This document shows positions 45,308-53,409 of a DNA stretch of 64,000 nt, piece by piece. Numbering within the stretch: position 1 is the stretch's first letter; each line of letters starts with the position of its first letter. The stretch is from an uncultured Muribaculaceae bacterium (GTDB taxonomy: Bacteria > Bacteroidota > Bacteroidia > Bacteroidales > Muribaculaceae), in assembly GCA_910587235.1 (NCBI GenBank), contig CAJUKD010000001.1, positions 153,161 through 217,160 on the forward strand, written 5' to 3'. Below the pieces are notes generated by a model. It ran no database searches. It saw nothing but the letters and a program-made list of their open reading frames with translations, and was not told the DNA's origin. The position numbers and the translations under genes were made by a program.

Positions 45308-45823
45308 ATGAAAAAGACATTGGCAATAATTATCCTCGCCGTGGCAGGTGTCTTTGCGGCATCCGCACAGAAATTCGCCATGGTCGACATGGAGTATATA
45401 CTGAAGAACGTACCTTCCTACGAAATGGCCAACGAACAGCTCAATCAGCTTTCGCAGCGCTGGCAGCGTGAGGTCGAAGCCGTCGGCCGCGAGGCCGAAA
45501 CGCTCTACCAGAGCTATCTGGCCGACAAAGTATTCCTTACCGACGAACAGGCCAAGCGTCGCGAGGAAGAAATCGTGGCAAAAGAAAAAGAAGCCACGGA
45601 ATTGCGTTACAAATACTTCGGACCCGAAGGCGAACTTTATAAAAAGCGCCAGAGCCTGCTCAAACCCATTCAGGACGACGTCTATGCAGCCGTGAAAAAA
45701 GTAGCTGACGAACGCGGCTATCAGGCAATATTCGACCGCGCATCGGCAAGCGACATTGTCTACGCATCGCCGCGAATCGACGTAAGCAATGAAGTCCTGG
45801 CCAAATTGGGATATTCAAATTAA
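45308..45823 (+). CDS. OmpH/Skp-family periplasmic chaperone (first copy)
   Basis: 171 residues with a signal peptide ending near ASAQ. Skp-type: KFAMVDMEYILKNVPSYEMANEQL at the body, a long charged helical tentacle (about 50-115), and the beta-strand return GYQAIFDRASASDIVYASPRIDVS. Expected to carry unfolded outer-membrane proteins to BamA. Its last codons hold the -33 of a promoter for the second copy. Confidence 0.9.
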   Translation: MKKTLAIIILAVAGVFAASAQKFAMVDMEYILKNVPSYEMANEQLNQLSQRWQREVEAVGREAETLYQSYLADKVFLTDEQAKRREEEIVAKEKEATELRYKYFGPEGELYKKRQSLLKPIQDDVYAAVKKVADERGYQAIFDRASASDIVYASPRIDVSNEVLAKLGYSN

Positions 45824-45837
45824 ATTTATTACCTTTG
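45806..45837 (+). promoter_or_regulatory. Internal promoter for the second ompH gene
   Basis: TTG 45806-45808 (inside the first copy), 21 bp, TACCTTTG 45830-45837. Consensus match. About 50 bases before the ATG at 45890. Confidence 0.55.
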
Positions 45838-45889
45838 TGTCTTGACAATATACCGCAAACAAACAATAATTAAATCATAGACATCAACC

Positions 45890-46393
45890 ATGTTCAAAAA
45901 AATCATTCTTGCAGTCCTCCTCGCTCTCCCCTTTGCCGGTTTCGCTCAGAAATTCGGAACTGTCAACATCGAAGAGATATTCCAGGCAATGCCCGAATCG
46001 GCTACAATGCAGAGCCAGCTTGCCGATGCCTCCAAGAGATACGAGGAAGAGTTTCAGAAACTCCGCGAAGAACTCGACAAACTCTATGCCGATTATCAGA
46101 CCCTCCAGAACGATCCCAGCACACCGGAATCGATTAAGGAACGCCGCATACAGGACATCCAGGAACGCGCTGCCAAAGTCGACCAGTTCCGCAACACAGC
46201 TCAGCAGGATCTTGCCCGCCTGAGTGAGCAGCTCAGCGCTCCCATACAGCAGAAAATGACCGATGCAATTAAGGCTGTAGGTCAGGAAGGCGGCTACACA
46301 TTCGTGTTCCCCAACGAACAGTCGCTGATCCTCTATCAGGGCGCCGACGTGGTCAACATCACAGCCGACGTAAAAGCCAAACTCGGCATCTGA
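45890..46393 (+). CDS. OmpH/Skp-family periplasmic chaperone (second copy)
   Basis: 167 residues, signal peptide cleaved near GFAQ. KFGTVNIEEIFQAMPESATMQ, a coiled-coil tentacle rich in Glu/Lys/Gln (about 45-120), and GYTFVFPNEQSLILYQGADVV. Diverged paralogue of the preceding gene, in the pattern usual for Bacteroidales. The separate promoter may allow different levels of the two. Confidence 0.9.
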   Translation: MFKKIILAVLLALPFAGFAQKFGTVNIEEIFQAMPESATMQSQLADASKRYEEEFQKLREELDKLYADYQTLQNDPSTPESIKERRIQDIQERAAKVDQFRNTAQQDLARLSEQLSAPIQQKMTDAIKAVGQEGGYTFVFPNEQSLILYQGADVVNITADVKAKLGI

Positions 46394-46413
46394 TTAGTTA
46401 TATATACTGAACT

Positions 46414-46947
46414 TCAAGGCGCTGTGTCCCCTCGGACATGGCGCCTTGCATTTCCCGTGTTGCGGGATTGCTTGCGGCGCAGGCGCTTTTCGGCCTGAAG
46501 GCGCTCGCGGCGCTGACGGCGGTTTTCCGGCAGAGGGATTTCCATTTGCCGGGCGTGTCTTTTACTGCGGACTTTCTCCGGGCGGGCAAGCGACAGTTCT
46601 TCGGGAATCGCTTCCGCGTCGCGTCGCCGGCGGTAGGCCGATTGAAGACGTCGCGAGCTGAGGACACGGCGTGCGGCAAACAAGGCGCTGTCGAAGAATC
46701 CTGCGGCTACTATTGCCTCGATATCGGCGTCGAGATGTGCGGCGTTAAGTCCGGTAAGGGCGGCTGCTTCGGCGCGTGTGCTGTCGTTCCAGCAGGCATG
46801 CCAGCCGTTGCGACGTACGATTGTGAGAACAGCGATGTAGGTGGCGATGACGGCGGCGCCGCGCGAAGCGATAATGCCTGCGACTGCGGGCGACGATATA
46901 AAAGCGGTGTTGAGCGACAGTGTACGTGATTTCATGCGGGATTTCAT
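46414..46947 (-). CDS. DUF4373 / Lin1244-type phage-replication-like protein
   Basis: 177 residues. Residues 1-115 resemble the DUF4373/Lin1244 N-terminal domain of phage replisome organisers: VAGIIASRGAAVIATYIAVLTIVRRNG, then AAALTGLNAAHLDADIEAIVAAGFFD and VLSSRRLQSAYRRRRDAE (the usual 'new state, list of residues' end). The rest is a very basic Arg/Gln/Lys tail, consistent with nucleic-acid binding. No phage genes nearby. ATG 46947 or the Met at codon 5 may start it. Moderately sure of the family, not of the role. Confidence 0.6.
   Translation of the reverse strand: MKSRMKSRTLSLNTAFISSPAVAGIIASRGAAVIATYIAVLTIVRRNGWHACWNDSTRAEAAALTGLNAAHLDADIEAIVAAGFFDSALFAARRVLSSRRLQSAYRRRRDAEAIPEELSLARPEKVRSKRHARQMEIPLPENRRQRRERLQAEKRLRRKQSRNTGNARRHVRGDTAP
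46415..46448. terminator. Hairpin between ompH and the DUF4373-like gene
   Basis: CAAGGCGC (46415-46422) pairs with GCGCCTTG (46441-46448), extended inward with wobble pairs to a loop of CCTC (46430-46433). Symmetric, so it could end transcripts from both sides, and it lies within the last codons of the minus-strand gene. No T run on the plus side. Confidence 0.4.
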
Positions 46948-46987
46948 AGCAAAGGGTGTGTTTCTGTTTTTGATTGCAATTGCAATG

Positions 46988-46995
46988 CAAAGATA
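46988..46995 (-). promoter_or_regulatory. -7 element for the DUF4373-like gene
   Basis: TATCTTTG on the minus strand fits TAnnTTTG, 40 bp upstream of the ATG. A near-palindrome TTGCAATTGCAA lies between it and the start codon (around 46975-46986). Confidence 0.5.
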
Positions 46996-47085
46996 AACAC
47001 CGTATCACTCTTTGCTACAATAATTCCACACTCCGTGTTTTTTAACAGATTCCAAGGAATGATAGAATAAGCTTTGAAAGGCTTG

Positions 47086-47973
47086 TTATTCAGAGCCGAG
47101 GACAAGCAGGATAAGGCTTATGAGCAGAATGGAAAGATCGGCGAGTTTTGCGCGTACATTGCGTTCGTGAAGAACAATCACACCATAGGCGAAGGACACC
47201 AGCACGCTCCCGCGGCGTATCATCGACACTATCGAGATCATTGCCCCGTCGAGCGACAGCGAATAGAAATAGGCCAGATCGGCAAGCGTCAGGAAGAGCG
47301 ATATGCACGGTATTGTCCAGCGCCATGTGAAAGCAGTGGCGACACCTGCGGCTTCGGGATGTGTGCGGCGCATCACCACTATGGCCGTCGACATGATGAT
47401 GCACTGGTAGAGCGAGTACCAGGCCTGCACTTCAAGCGGACGGTATAAGCCGAGAAGGTATTTGTCGTAGAGGGCGCTGACAGCTCCGAGCATAGTGGCT
47501 CCTCCGGCCATCCACAGCCAGCGCGAACTGCGTATGGAAAACCCCTCGCGGGCACCGATGCGCGACACCAGATACAGCGACGCGAATCCGAGCAGGATAC
47601 CGCACCACTGGAGGGCATTGAGTCTTTCCCCGAATATCAGCAGTGCGCCGAGAAGCACAAGCACAGGGCGGGTGGCGTTGACCGGACCTTGTATTGTCAG
47701 CGGAAGATGCTTTATGGAGAAATATCCGAGAAGCCACGACGAGAGCACAATCACAGCTTTGACGATGATGAGCAGATGTCCGCGTACACTGTCGCCGAGT
47801 CCGAAACTGCCGGCCATCAGGTTGCCGGCCAGCACGGGCGACATCAGCAAGGTGCTGAAAACGGTATTGAGCAACAGTACGAGCAGGACATTGTTGGCGC
47901 GTAGCGACAGTTTCTTCACAACGTCGTAGAATCCGAGTCCGAGAGCCGAAAACAAAGCGAAAATAACCCACAT
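47086..47973 (-). CDS. EamA/DMT-family transporter
   Basis: 295 residues with about ten membrane helices in two EamA halves (MWVIFALFSALGLGFYDVVKK and SSRWLWMAGGATMLGAVSALYDK starts). Inner-membrane exporter or permease of the drug/metabolite superfamily; substrate unknown. ATG 47973 is chosen because the TTG-started longer ORF covers a TAACTTTG -7 element. Confidence 0.85.
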   Translation of the reverse strand: MWVIFALFSALGLGFYDVVKKLSLRANNVLLVLLLNTVFSTLLMSPVLAGNLMAGSFGLGDSVRGHLLIIVKAVIVLSSWLLGYFSIKHLPLTIQGPVNATRPVLVLLGALLIFGERLNALQWCGILLGFASLYLVSRIGAREGFSIRSSRWLWMAGGATMLGAVSALYDKYLLGLYRPLEVQAWYSLYQCIIMSTAIVVMRRTHPEAAGVATAFTWRWTIPCISLFLTLADLAYFYSLSLDGAMISIVSMIRRGSVLVSFAYGVIVLHERNVRAKLADLSILLISLILLVLGSE

Positions 47974-47999
47974 GGCCGTTGAAATTTGGAATACGGTTG

Positions 48000-48007
48000 C
48001 AAAGTTA
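48000..48007 (-). promoter_or_regulatory. -7 element for the EamA transporter
   Basis: TAACTTTG on the minus strand, 26 bp upstream of ATG 47973. No clear -33. Confidence 0.45.
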
Positions 48008-48170
48008 CGCAAAATTCCGCTTTAAGCTCGCGTTTGTCGAAGTGGCATTCATGATTTGCCTATTTGCCATCGAACGGAGGCGGAAACGCCCTTTTGGTTC
48101 TTAAAAACAGATTAAAAATCGCTTTAAGAGTTAATGATTGCTAATGCTGTCGCATTTTGTTGTGGAAATG

Positions 48171-48202
48171 TTTGCACGTTTATCTCCGAGGTGCTACATT
48201 TG
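48171..48202 (+). promoter_or_regulatory. Promoter of the fimbrial operon
   Basis: TTTG 48171-48174, exactly 20 bp, TACATTTG 48195-48202. One of the best consensus matches in the window. Predicted start near 48207, giving a leader of about 170 bases. Confidence 0.7.
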
Positions 48203-48240
48203 CAATGTGTTTTTCATGGTATAGATTTAAGGTTAACTGG

Positions 48241-48271
48241 ATTGGTTGTCGCGAGACAATCAATTTTTTTT
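48241..48271 (+). terminator. Intrinsic terminator inside the fimbrial leader
   Basis: ATTGGTTGTC (48241-48250), loop GCGA, GACAATCAAT (48255-48264): 10 bp stem with one G-U pair, followed by seven T. It lies about 35 bases after the predicted transcription start and 108 before the first gene, the position of an attenuator or of the end of a short RNA. Confidence 0.65.
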
Positions 48272-48378
48272 GTACATATTCAAGTGTATTTTTCGCATTA
48301 ATGTCCGGATAAGTGAAGCGCAGGCAGAACAATACCGGGAGCCGGGTCGTTTAGAGATTAACCACAAGGTTGTAATGA

Positions 48379-49029
48379 ATGATTTTTCGCCCGTTTCATC
48401 ACATATCAGGATTTTTGTCGCCGCTGTTTGTTATGCTTGCCGCCGCGTTTCCACTTTCGGCAAAAGGGGAGTGCGTGACATGCGACGGTTGCGAGCCTCG
48501 TGTGGCTTTGCGTACCAATATGCTTTATGATGCGGCGCTCACACCTTCGCTGGGGCTTGAAGCCGGCTTTGCGCGGCATTTTTCCGTGGCAGCCGACGCT
48601 GTGGCAGCATGGTGGTCGAATGACAGTCGCCATCGCTACTGGCGTATATGCGGCGGTCTGCTCGAGGGCAGAGTATGGTTTGGTGGCTATGGCAGGAAGC
48701 GGGCACTGACGGGGCATCATATAGGTATTTACGGATCGATACATACTTTTGACTTCGAGTTCGGCGGCACGGGATACCAGTCGCCGCGGATGACTTATGG
48801 AGCTGGGCTTGGCTACGGATATTCGTTCCGTATATCAGGCCGTCTGAATCTTGATCTTGGAATTAAAGGCGGATATTCAGCCGGACGGCAGATAAAATAT
48901 CGTCCGGAATGTGGTTCTTATGTTGCCGTGCGCCGTTCATTCCATCAATACTGGGGCATTACCGGTGTTGAAGTGACTTTGGTATGGTTTCCCGGCCGGG
49001 GGCGTAATAACCATCCTGATTATTTATGA
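48379..49029 (+). CDS. DUF3575 protein of fimbrial operon
   Basis: 216 residues. Signal peptide (to about LSAKGE), a Cys pair (ECVTCDGC), then barrel-like strands: VALRTNMLYDAALTPSLGLE, GYQSPRMTYGAGLGYGYSF, GRLNLDLGIKGGYSAG. DUF3575 proteins lead fimbrillin (Fim/Mfa) operons of Bacteroidales and are thought to be outer-membrane components. Its stop overlaps the next ATG (ATGA). Confidence 0.85.
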   Translation: MIFRPFHHISGFLSPLFVMLAAAFPLSAKGECVTCDGCEPRVALRTNMLYDAALTPSLGLEAGFARHFSVAADAVAAWWSNDSRHRYWRICGGLLEGRVWFGGYGRKRALTGHHIGIYGSIHTFDFEFGGTGYQSPRMTYGAGLGYGYSFRISGRLNLDLGIKGGYSAGRQIKYRPECGSYVAVRRSFHQYWGITGVEVTLVWFPGRGRNNHPDYL

Positions 49030-49964
49030 AAATGCGTGGACTGACATACCGGATTCTGACGTTTTGTATTGCCTGCTCCATGTGTTCGTGCAGGCATAAG
49101 GCAATCGATGCTCCTTACGGTGCGGAGCGTGTGCTGAATCTGACTTTTGAATGGGAGGATGCCGCTGCGGATTTGCCCGAAGGCATGGCCGTGCTGTTCT
49201 ATCCGCTTGAGAGCGGCAGCCTTATGTGGAGTTTTGAACTGGCCGGATGCGATGGCGGAAAAGTAAGTGTGCCGACGGGCTGTTATGCCGTGATCGCCTA
49301 TAGCAATGATTCGCGCTACATAGACTTTACGGGAACGGACAGCCCCGCCTCGTTCGAGGCTTCGGCATGGTTTATGTCGGACGGTCTGCGCCGCAGTCCT
49401 GACCGATTCTACAGCGCGCGGGTTGAAAGGCTTGAGGTCACGCCTTGCGGTGTGCGTTATGTCGATGATTCGGGGCCGTGGAAGGATTGCGGGATGTACA
49501 GGGTGCGCATGTATCCTGATCTGATGACTGTCAACTATACCGTGCGGGTCGAGGATGTGAAAGGCCTGTCCCGGGTCAGAAGTGTCAGGGCTTCGCTTTC
49601 CGGTCTGGACGGAGGGTGCAATTTGTGGACCGGCACACCAATTGCTGGTGCTTCTGCTGTGGATTTTTCTATGGCTGCAGCAGGAAATGATGTGCTGGAA
49701 GGCTGTCTGCGTTCGTTCGGCACCACTGTGGGATGCGGCAATATCCTAAAACTGCTGATTGGCCTGAGCGATGGGACTGCGGTAGAGATAAGCCGGGATG
49801 TGAGCCGGCAGATAATGAACAATAAGGATTGCCGCAACGTTCTGATTATATTAAAAGGTCTGGACATACCCGACAGCGGGCAGCTTCCGCCTATAGGAAG
49901 TGATGTTGATGTTGACGGATGGACAGTCGTTACGATAGATATTTCATCTGAAATACAAATATAA
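49026..49964 (+). CDS. DUF5119 fimbrial accessory lipoprotein
   Basis: 312 residues. Hydrophobic N-terminus with several cysteines (IACSMCSC) suggesting lipid modification, then LNLTFEWEDAAADLPEGMAVLFYPLESG, the pattern of DUF5119 proteins found with fimbrillins, where they act as minor or anchor subunits in the Mfa2/FimB style. Contains VSVPTGCYAVIAYSNDS and a C-terminal strand that may serve donor-strand exchange. 12 bp before the fimbrillin. Confidence 0.8.
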   Translation: MKMRGLTYRILTFCIACSMCSCRHKAIDAPYGAERVLNLTFEWEDAAADLPEGMAVLFYPLESGSLMWSFELAGCDGGKVSVPTGCYAVIAYSNDSRYIDFTGTDSPASFEASAWFMSDGLRRSPDRFYSARVERLEVTPCGVRYVDDSGPWKDCGMYRVRMYPDLMTVNYTVRVEDVKGLSRVRSVRASLSGLDGGCNLWTGTPIAGASAVDFSMAAAGNDVLEGCLRSFGTTVGCGNILKLLIGLSDGTAVEISRDVSRQIMNNKDCRNVLIILKGLDIPDSGQLPPIGSDVDVDGWTVVTIDISSEIQI

Positions 49965-49976
49965 ATTAAATTTATT

Positions 49977-51056
49977 ATGAAAAAGACAGCACATCTTCTT
50001 CTGCTTTCGGTGGCAGCCGCCGCTGTGGCTTCGTGCAGCGAGAACACTGAGTTTGAAGAAAATCTTCCTGCCGGCGACGGCGAGATACGTTTTCAGGCCA
50101 GGACGGAACATCTTGCACGCAGATCGGACATTACGACCAATACTCTTGACGAGTTTTATGTGTACGCGTACACGGGTATGTCGTCGATTCCTAAAATTTT
50201 TATGGATAATGTGACTGTGACAAAAACCGCATCCAATACATGGGCCTACTCGCCGCTGAAATACTGGCCTGTAGGTGCGGTGGACTTTTTTGCGTATGCA
50301 CCCGAAGGCTGGGTTGGCAGTGCCGGCCCGCTGGAGCCTGTGCCCTACAGCAATTACGGTTCGGACAAGGATCTGATTTATTCCGTAAATACAGGCAACA
50401 TAGGCAATGCGGGCGAGCAGAATGCCCAGGTCATACTCAATTTCAGGCATGCGCTTTCGAAAGTGACTGTGAATCTTAGCTCTACAAATGATAATCTGAC
50501 AGTCAAACTGACCGGAGTGGGCTTCAAGAATCTCTATGCCAAGGCTTCGTTCAATTTTCCGCGTGCCACTACCGCTCCGGGAATGCAGACTGATGCCTCT
50601 ACGGTCGGAAACTGGACTGATCTGAACACTCAGTACCAGTATCCGATTTTTATGGCACAGACACTGGACGAAGCCATAGATCTGACTCCTACGCCTACCG
50701 ATCTGAGCAATACTCCCTTGGGCGGACCGAGGTATATGATTCCACAGCCTCTTCGCTATGAGTCGGAGGGCAGCGGCGCCGACAACTGTCTTGTTGTGAT
50801 GTGTTCGGTTCTGGATGCCAAGACCGGACAGAAATTATGGCCGAACCAGAATACTCCTCCCGAGGATTTTGTTCCGGGAAGCACACTACAGGACGGCTTG
50901 CTCAAATTCGCGCTTTCGTCGTCGAATGTCACGGAATGGAAGCCCGGCTATCATTATATATATAATGTGGTTATAAATGCGAATCCCGATATGGGCGCCA
51001 TAGATTTCGGAACGCCGACTGTCGATACGTTCGTCGACGTGGAAACAAATTACTAA
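49977..51056 (+). CDS. Fimbrillin-family protein (major or tip subunit)
   Basis: 359 residues. Lipobox VASC gives Cys20. Mfa-like 1/fimbrillin features: GEIRFQARTEHLARRSD with an Arg site (Rgp-like processing), PLKYWPVGAVDFFAYAP, LNFRHALSKVTVNL, LVVMCSVLDAKTG and the end GYHYIYNVVINANPDMGAIDF. Subunits are lipidated, exported, cleaved and polymerised on the cell surface. Whether it is shaft or tip is not clear. Confidence 0.87.
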   Translation: MKKTAHLLLLSVAAAAVASCSENTEFEENLPAGDGEIRFQARTEHLARRSDITTNTLDEFYVYAYTGMSSIPKIFMDNVTVTKTASNTWAYSPLKYWPVGAVDFFAYAPEGWVGSAGPLEPVPYSNYGSDKDLIYSVNTGNIGNAGEQNAQVILNFRHALSKVTVNLSSTNDNLTVKLTGVGFKNLYAKASFNFPRATTAPGMQTDASTVGNWTDLNTQYQYPIFMAQTLDEAIDLTPTPTDLSNTPLGGPRYMIPQPLRYESEGSGADNCLVVMCSVLDAKTGQKLWPNQNTPPEDFVPGSTLQDGLLKFALSSSNVTEWKPGYHYIYNVVINANPDMGAIDFGTPTVDTFVDVETNY

Positions 51057-51069
51057 AACCAGAACGGAA

Positions 51070-51546
51070 ATGGAACGCCACATCAATCCTATGCGACGCC
51101 TGTATGCGGCGCTCCTTCTGGCTGTCGCCATGGCGGCAGTGTTTCCGTCATGCCATAAGAACGGTCTGTGGGACGAATTGCCCGGAAGTATAAGCTCGTT
51201 TATCGTGCAGTATTATCCCGGAAGCGACATCAGTTCATATTCATACGGTTCCGGAGGCTATAATGTCAGACTGAAGGATGGCCCCGGCATGATTTTCGAC
51301 AAGGATTACAACTGGGTCAGTATCAACGGCTACGGCATTCCATTACCGGAGATGCTTCTGTTCGACCAGTTTCCGCCCGGACTTTACGAATATCTTCAGG
51401 AAACGGAGCAGCTCGATTCCGTATTCAGTGTCAGCCGCAGCAAAGGGCATTACACGTTGTCGCTTCTCGATTCAACGCTTGAATATCCTTTTGCGCGCGG
51501 GGTTGATTCAGTCCTTGAGCCGCATACGGCTGAAACGCACCGATGA
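51070..51546 (+). CDS. PepSY-like lipoprotein at the end of the fimbrial operon
   Basis: 158 residues. Lipobox FPSC gives Cys28. The repeat-like body (LPGSISSFIVQYYPGSDI, YNVRLKDGPGMIFDKDYNW, PEMLLFDQFPPGLYEYL) matches the Bacteroidales PepSY-like (DUF2874) fold. Its last 39 bp overlap the 3' end of the convergent minus-strand gene. Probably periplasmic; role unknown. Confidence 0.75.
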   Translation: MERHINPMRRLYAALLLAVAMAAVFPSCHKNGLWDELPGSISSFIVQYYPGSDISSYSYGSGGYNVRLKDGPGMIFDKDYNWVSINGYGIPLPEMLLFDQFPPGLYEYLQETEQLDSVFSVSRSKGHYTLSLLDSTLEYPFARGVDSVLEPHTAETHR

Positions 51547-52461
51547 TTTCAGGAGTGGAAATGAAAGTGTGAGCACAGAGCCGTTTTCGATTCCTGCGCT
51601 TGTGTCGGTTGTAAGCATGTGGCCGCGGGCGTCGAGCCATTGTAGGTCGTAGTGGTTCATGAATATACTTGGAATCAACAGCCCTTTATAGACAGGGGCT
51701 GTTTTTCCTTTTTTATCGATGGAGTATATTTCGTAGTTTCCGTTGCCTGTGCTGACGGTAGCGAGTCGGTAGAATGCTCCGAGGGTGCAGCGCACGGGGT
51801 CAATGTCACGGTCGAGATAGTCCCATATCCCCTCTACGGGATCGGATGATTCTTTCATGTAAGCTGTCAGTCCGTCCGCGTCGGAGAACGGTGCGTTGCG
51901 CGACGGATGCCGGCTTTCGGCTCTTAACGAGTGTCGCAGAATATTTGTCGGACGGTCGACGGATGCGCTTATTATTCCTGCGGGGTCTGTGCGGAAATCG
52001 ATTTCAATGATGCCGTCGGCTTTGCTTCCCCCGCATTCGATGGCGGCGCCACGGGCGTCGGCGCGCAGCCGTATCGACAAGGCCGCGGCCTCGCCAGAGG
52101 GATATGTAGTGTGAAATTTTCCGTTTGCGGTACGCACTTCGTTTCCTTCGGCATGTGCGCCGAGAATGTAGCGCGGCATTACCGGAAAGCCGTCGTCCTG
52201 CTCCATTTCTTCGGGAATTTCGATGTCGCAGAATCGGAAGTTGTTCATTGCCGTGTCGGCGTTCCATATTATGCGGCAATGTGTCCGCCTGATTTTTGCG
52301 GCGTTCAGACGCAGATGCCAGTCGACGCTCTCGACAGCTTCAGGCAAGGTGTCGCACAGCATGGTGCCGGCTTCGAGTCTGAAAGGCGGAACCGCATCCG
52401 CGACGTTTGAGCAGAAGAGCAGGGGAGAGAGTGCGGTCAGCCGGAAAAATATTTTTTTCAT
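51508..52461 (-). CDS. Exported protein of unknown function downstream of miaA
   Basis: 317 residues with a signal peptide (to about NVADA). I do not recognise the family. Body is beta-rich with a conserved-looking C-terminal half: EGIWDYLDRDIDPVRC, LATVSTGNGNYEIYS, LIPSIFMNHYDLQWLDARG and LTLSFPLLKSSVRFSR. Only one Cys outside the leader plus one in DIDPVRC. ATGA overlap with miaA suggests cotranscription. A periplasmic or surface-exposed binding or carbohydrate-active protein is possible but not shown. Confidence 0.75.
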   Translation of the reverse strand: MKKIFFRLTALSPLLFCSNVADAVPPFRLEAGTMLCDTLPEAVESVDWHLRLNAAKIRRTHCRIIWNADTAMNNFRFCDIEIPEEMEQDDGFPVMPRYILGAHAEGNEVRTANGKFHTTYPSGEAAALSIRLRADARGAAIECGGSKADGIIEIDFRTDPAGIISASVDRPTNILRHSLRAESRHPSRNAPFSDADGLTAYMKESSDPVEGIWDYLDRDIDPVRCTLGAFYRLATVSTGNGNYEIYSIDKKGKTAPVYKGLLIPSIFMNHYDLQWLDARGHMLTTDTSAGIENGSVLTLSFPLLKSSVRFSRMRLKD

Positions 52462-53405
52462 GTCCGCATCTGTCCTATAAGATTTCCGACGGTTTCAATA
52501 AAGAGCGAGTCCTCCATATCGTATGGCAGCCACGTAATTTTAAAACCTCGCCGCTCCATTCCGCGGAACCATGTCATCTGCCGTTTGGCGAATCGGTGTA
52601 TGGCGGTTTCGAGCTCGTCGACCATCTGACGGTATCCTATGCTGCCGGTAAGGTGGAGGGTCAGATATTTGTATTCGAGTCCGTAGTAAATCAGGTCGTC
52701 GGGGCTTATGCCGGAGTCGAGCAGGCGCTTTGCTTCGTCGAGCATTCCTTCGTCGAGGCGTGCCTGCAGTCGACGGCTGATGCTCGCGCGCCGTTTGTCG
52801 CGGTCTATGTCAAGGCCTATGATTACGTCTTCCGGAACTGATGTTTTCGGTCTGGCTCCGAGTGCTTCGTCGGGATGCGCGGCATAGTAACGCTCGATTT
52901 CTATGGCACGGATGGCACGAGCCGGAGTATCGATGTCGGTGGTGTTGTGCAGGATTTTTGTAGCCGAAAGTATTTCTGTCAGCTCCTCAAGGCTTTTTCC
53001 GGCGAGCGAGGCGCGCAGTTCGGGATCGGCGGGGACTTCGGGCAGGACGATTCCTTTAAGCGCTGATTCGATGTACAGTCCGGTTCCTCCGACGAGTATC
53101 GGAAGTTTCCCGCGATTTTCTATGTCGGCTCTGGCTGCGCGGTAGTCGCGCAGGTATTCGTAGAGATTGTATTTGTAGCCTGCGGGTGCTATGTCGATCA
53201 GGTGGAAGGCTACGTCGTCGCCGTAGTCCGAGAGGTCTTTTCCTGTGCCGATGTCCATTCCTCGGTATATCTGCCGCGAGTCGGCGCTTATTATTTCGCC
53301 GTCGAAATGTCGTGCGACGGCCACTCCACGACGTGTCTTGCCGCAGGCCGTAGGGCCGAGGACCACTACCATCTTCTGCCTGTTTTCAGAATGCGGGTTG
53401 TCCAT
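52458..53405 (-). CDS. miaA: tRNA dimethylallyltransferase MiaA
   Basis: Adds the dimethylallyl group to A37 of UNN-decoding tRNAs. 315 residues. P-loop VVVLGPTACGKT, substrate-lining ISADSRQIYRGMDIGTGK, and the tRNA-binding IDTPARAIRAIEIERYY region. ATG 53405 (MDNPHS) starts 4 bp after the upstream gene's stop. It overlaps the next gene by ATGA. Second tRNA-A37-modification gene in the window, with mtaB. Confidence 0.94.
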   Translation of the reverse strand: MDNPHSENRQKMVVVLGPTACGKTRRGVAVARHFDGEIISADSRQIYRGMDIGTGKDLSDYGDDVAFHLIDIAPAGYKYNLYEYLRDYRAARADIENRGKLPILVGGTGLYIESALKGIVLPEVPADPELRASLAGKSLEELTEILSATKILHNTTDIDTPARAIRAIEIERYYAAHPDEALGARPKTSVPEDVIIGLDIDRDKRRASISRRLQARLDEGMLDEAKRLLDSGISPDDLIYYGLEYKYLTLHLTGSIGYRQMVDELETAIHRFAKRQMTWFRGMERRGFKITWLPYDMEDSLFIETVGNLIGQMRT

Positions 53406-53409
53406 GGCG

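Larger units (their letters stand above)
48008..48378. other. Intergenic region: fimbrial promoter and long leader
   Basis: Non-coding stretch between the EamA promoter and the fimbrial operon. It contains the consensus promoter (48171-48202), an intrinsic terminator in the leader (48241-48271) and about 105 further leader bases with no ORF of interest. A minus-strand gene was not seen. Confidence 0.6.

Noticed and set aside
48246..48530. ORF in the fimbrial leader running into the DUF3575 gene
   Set aside because: It is in another frame, starts inside the leader terminator and has no signal peptide or homology feature.
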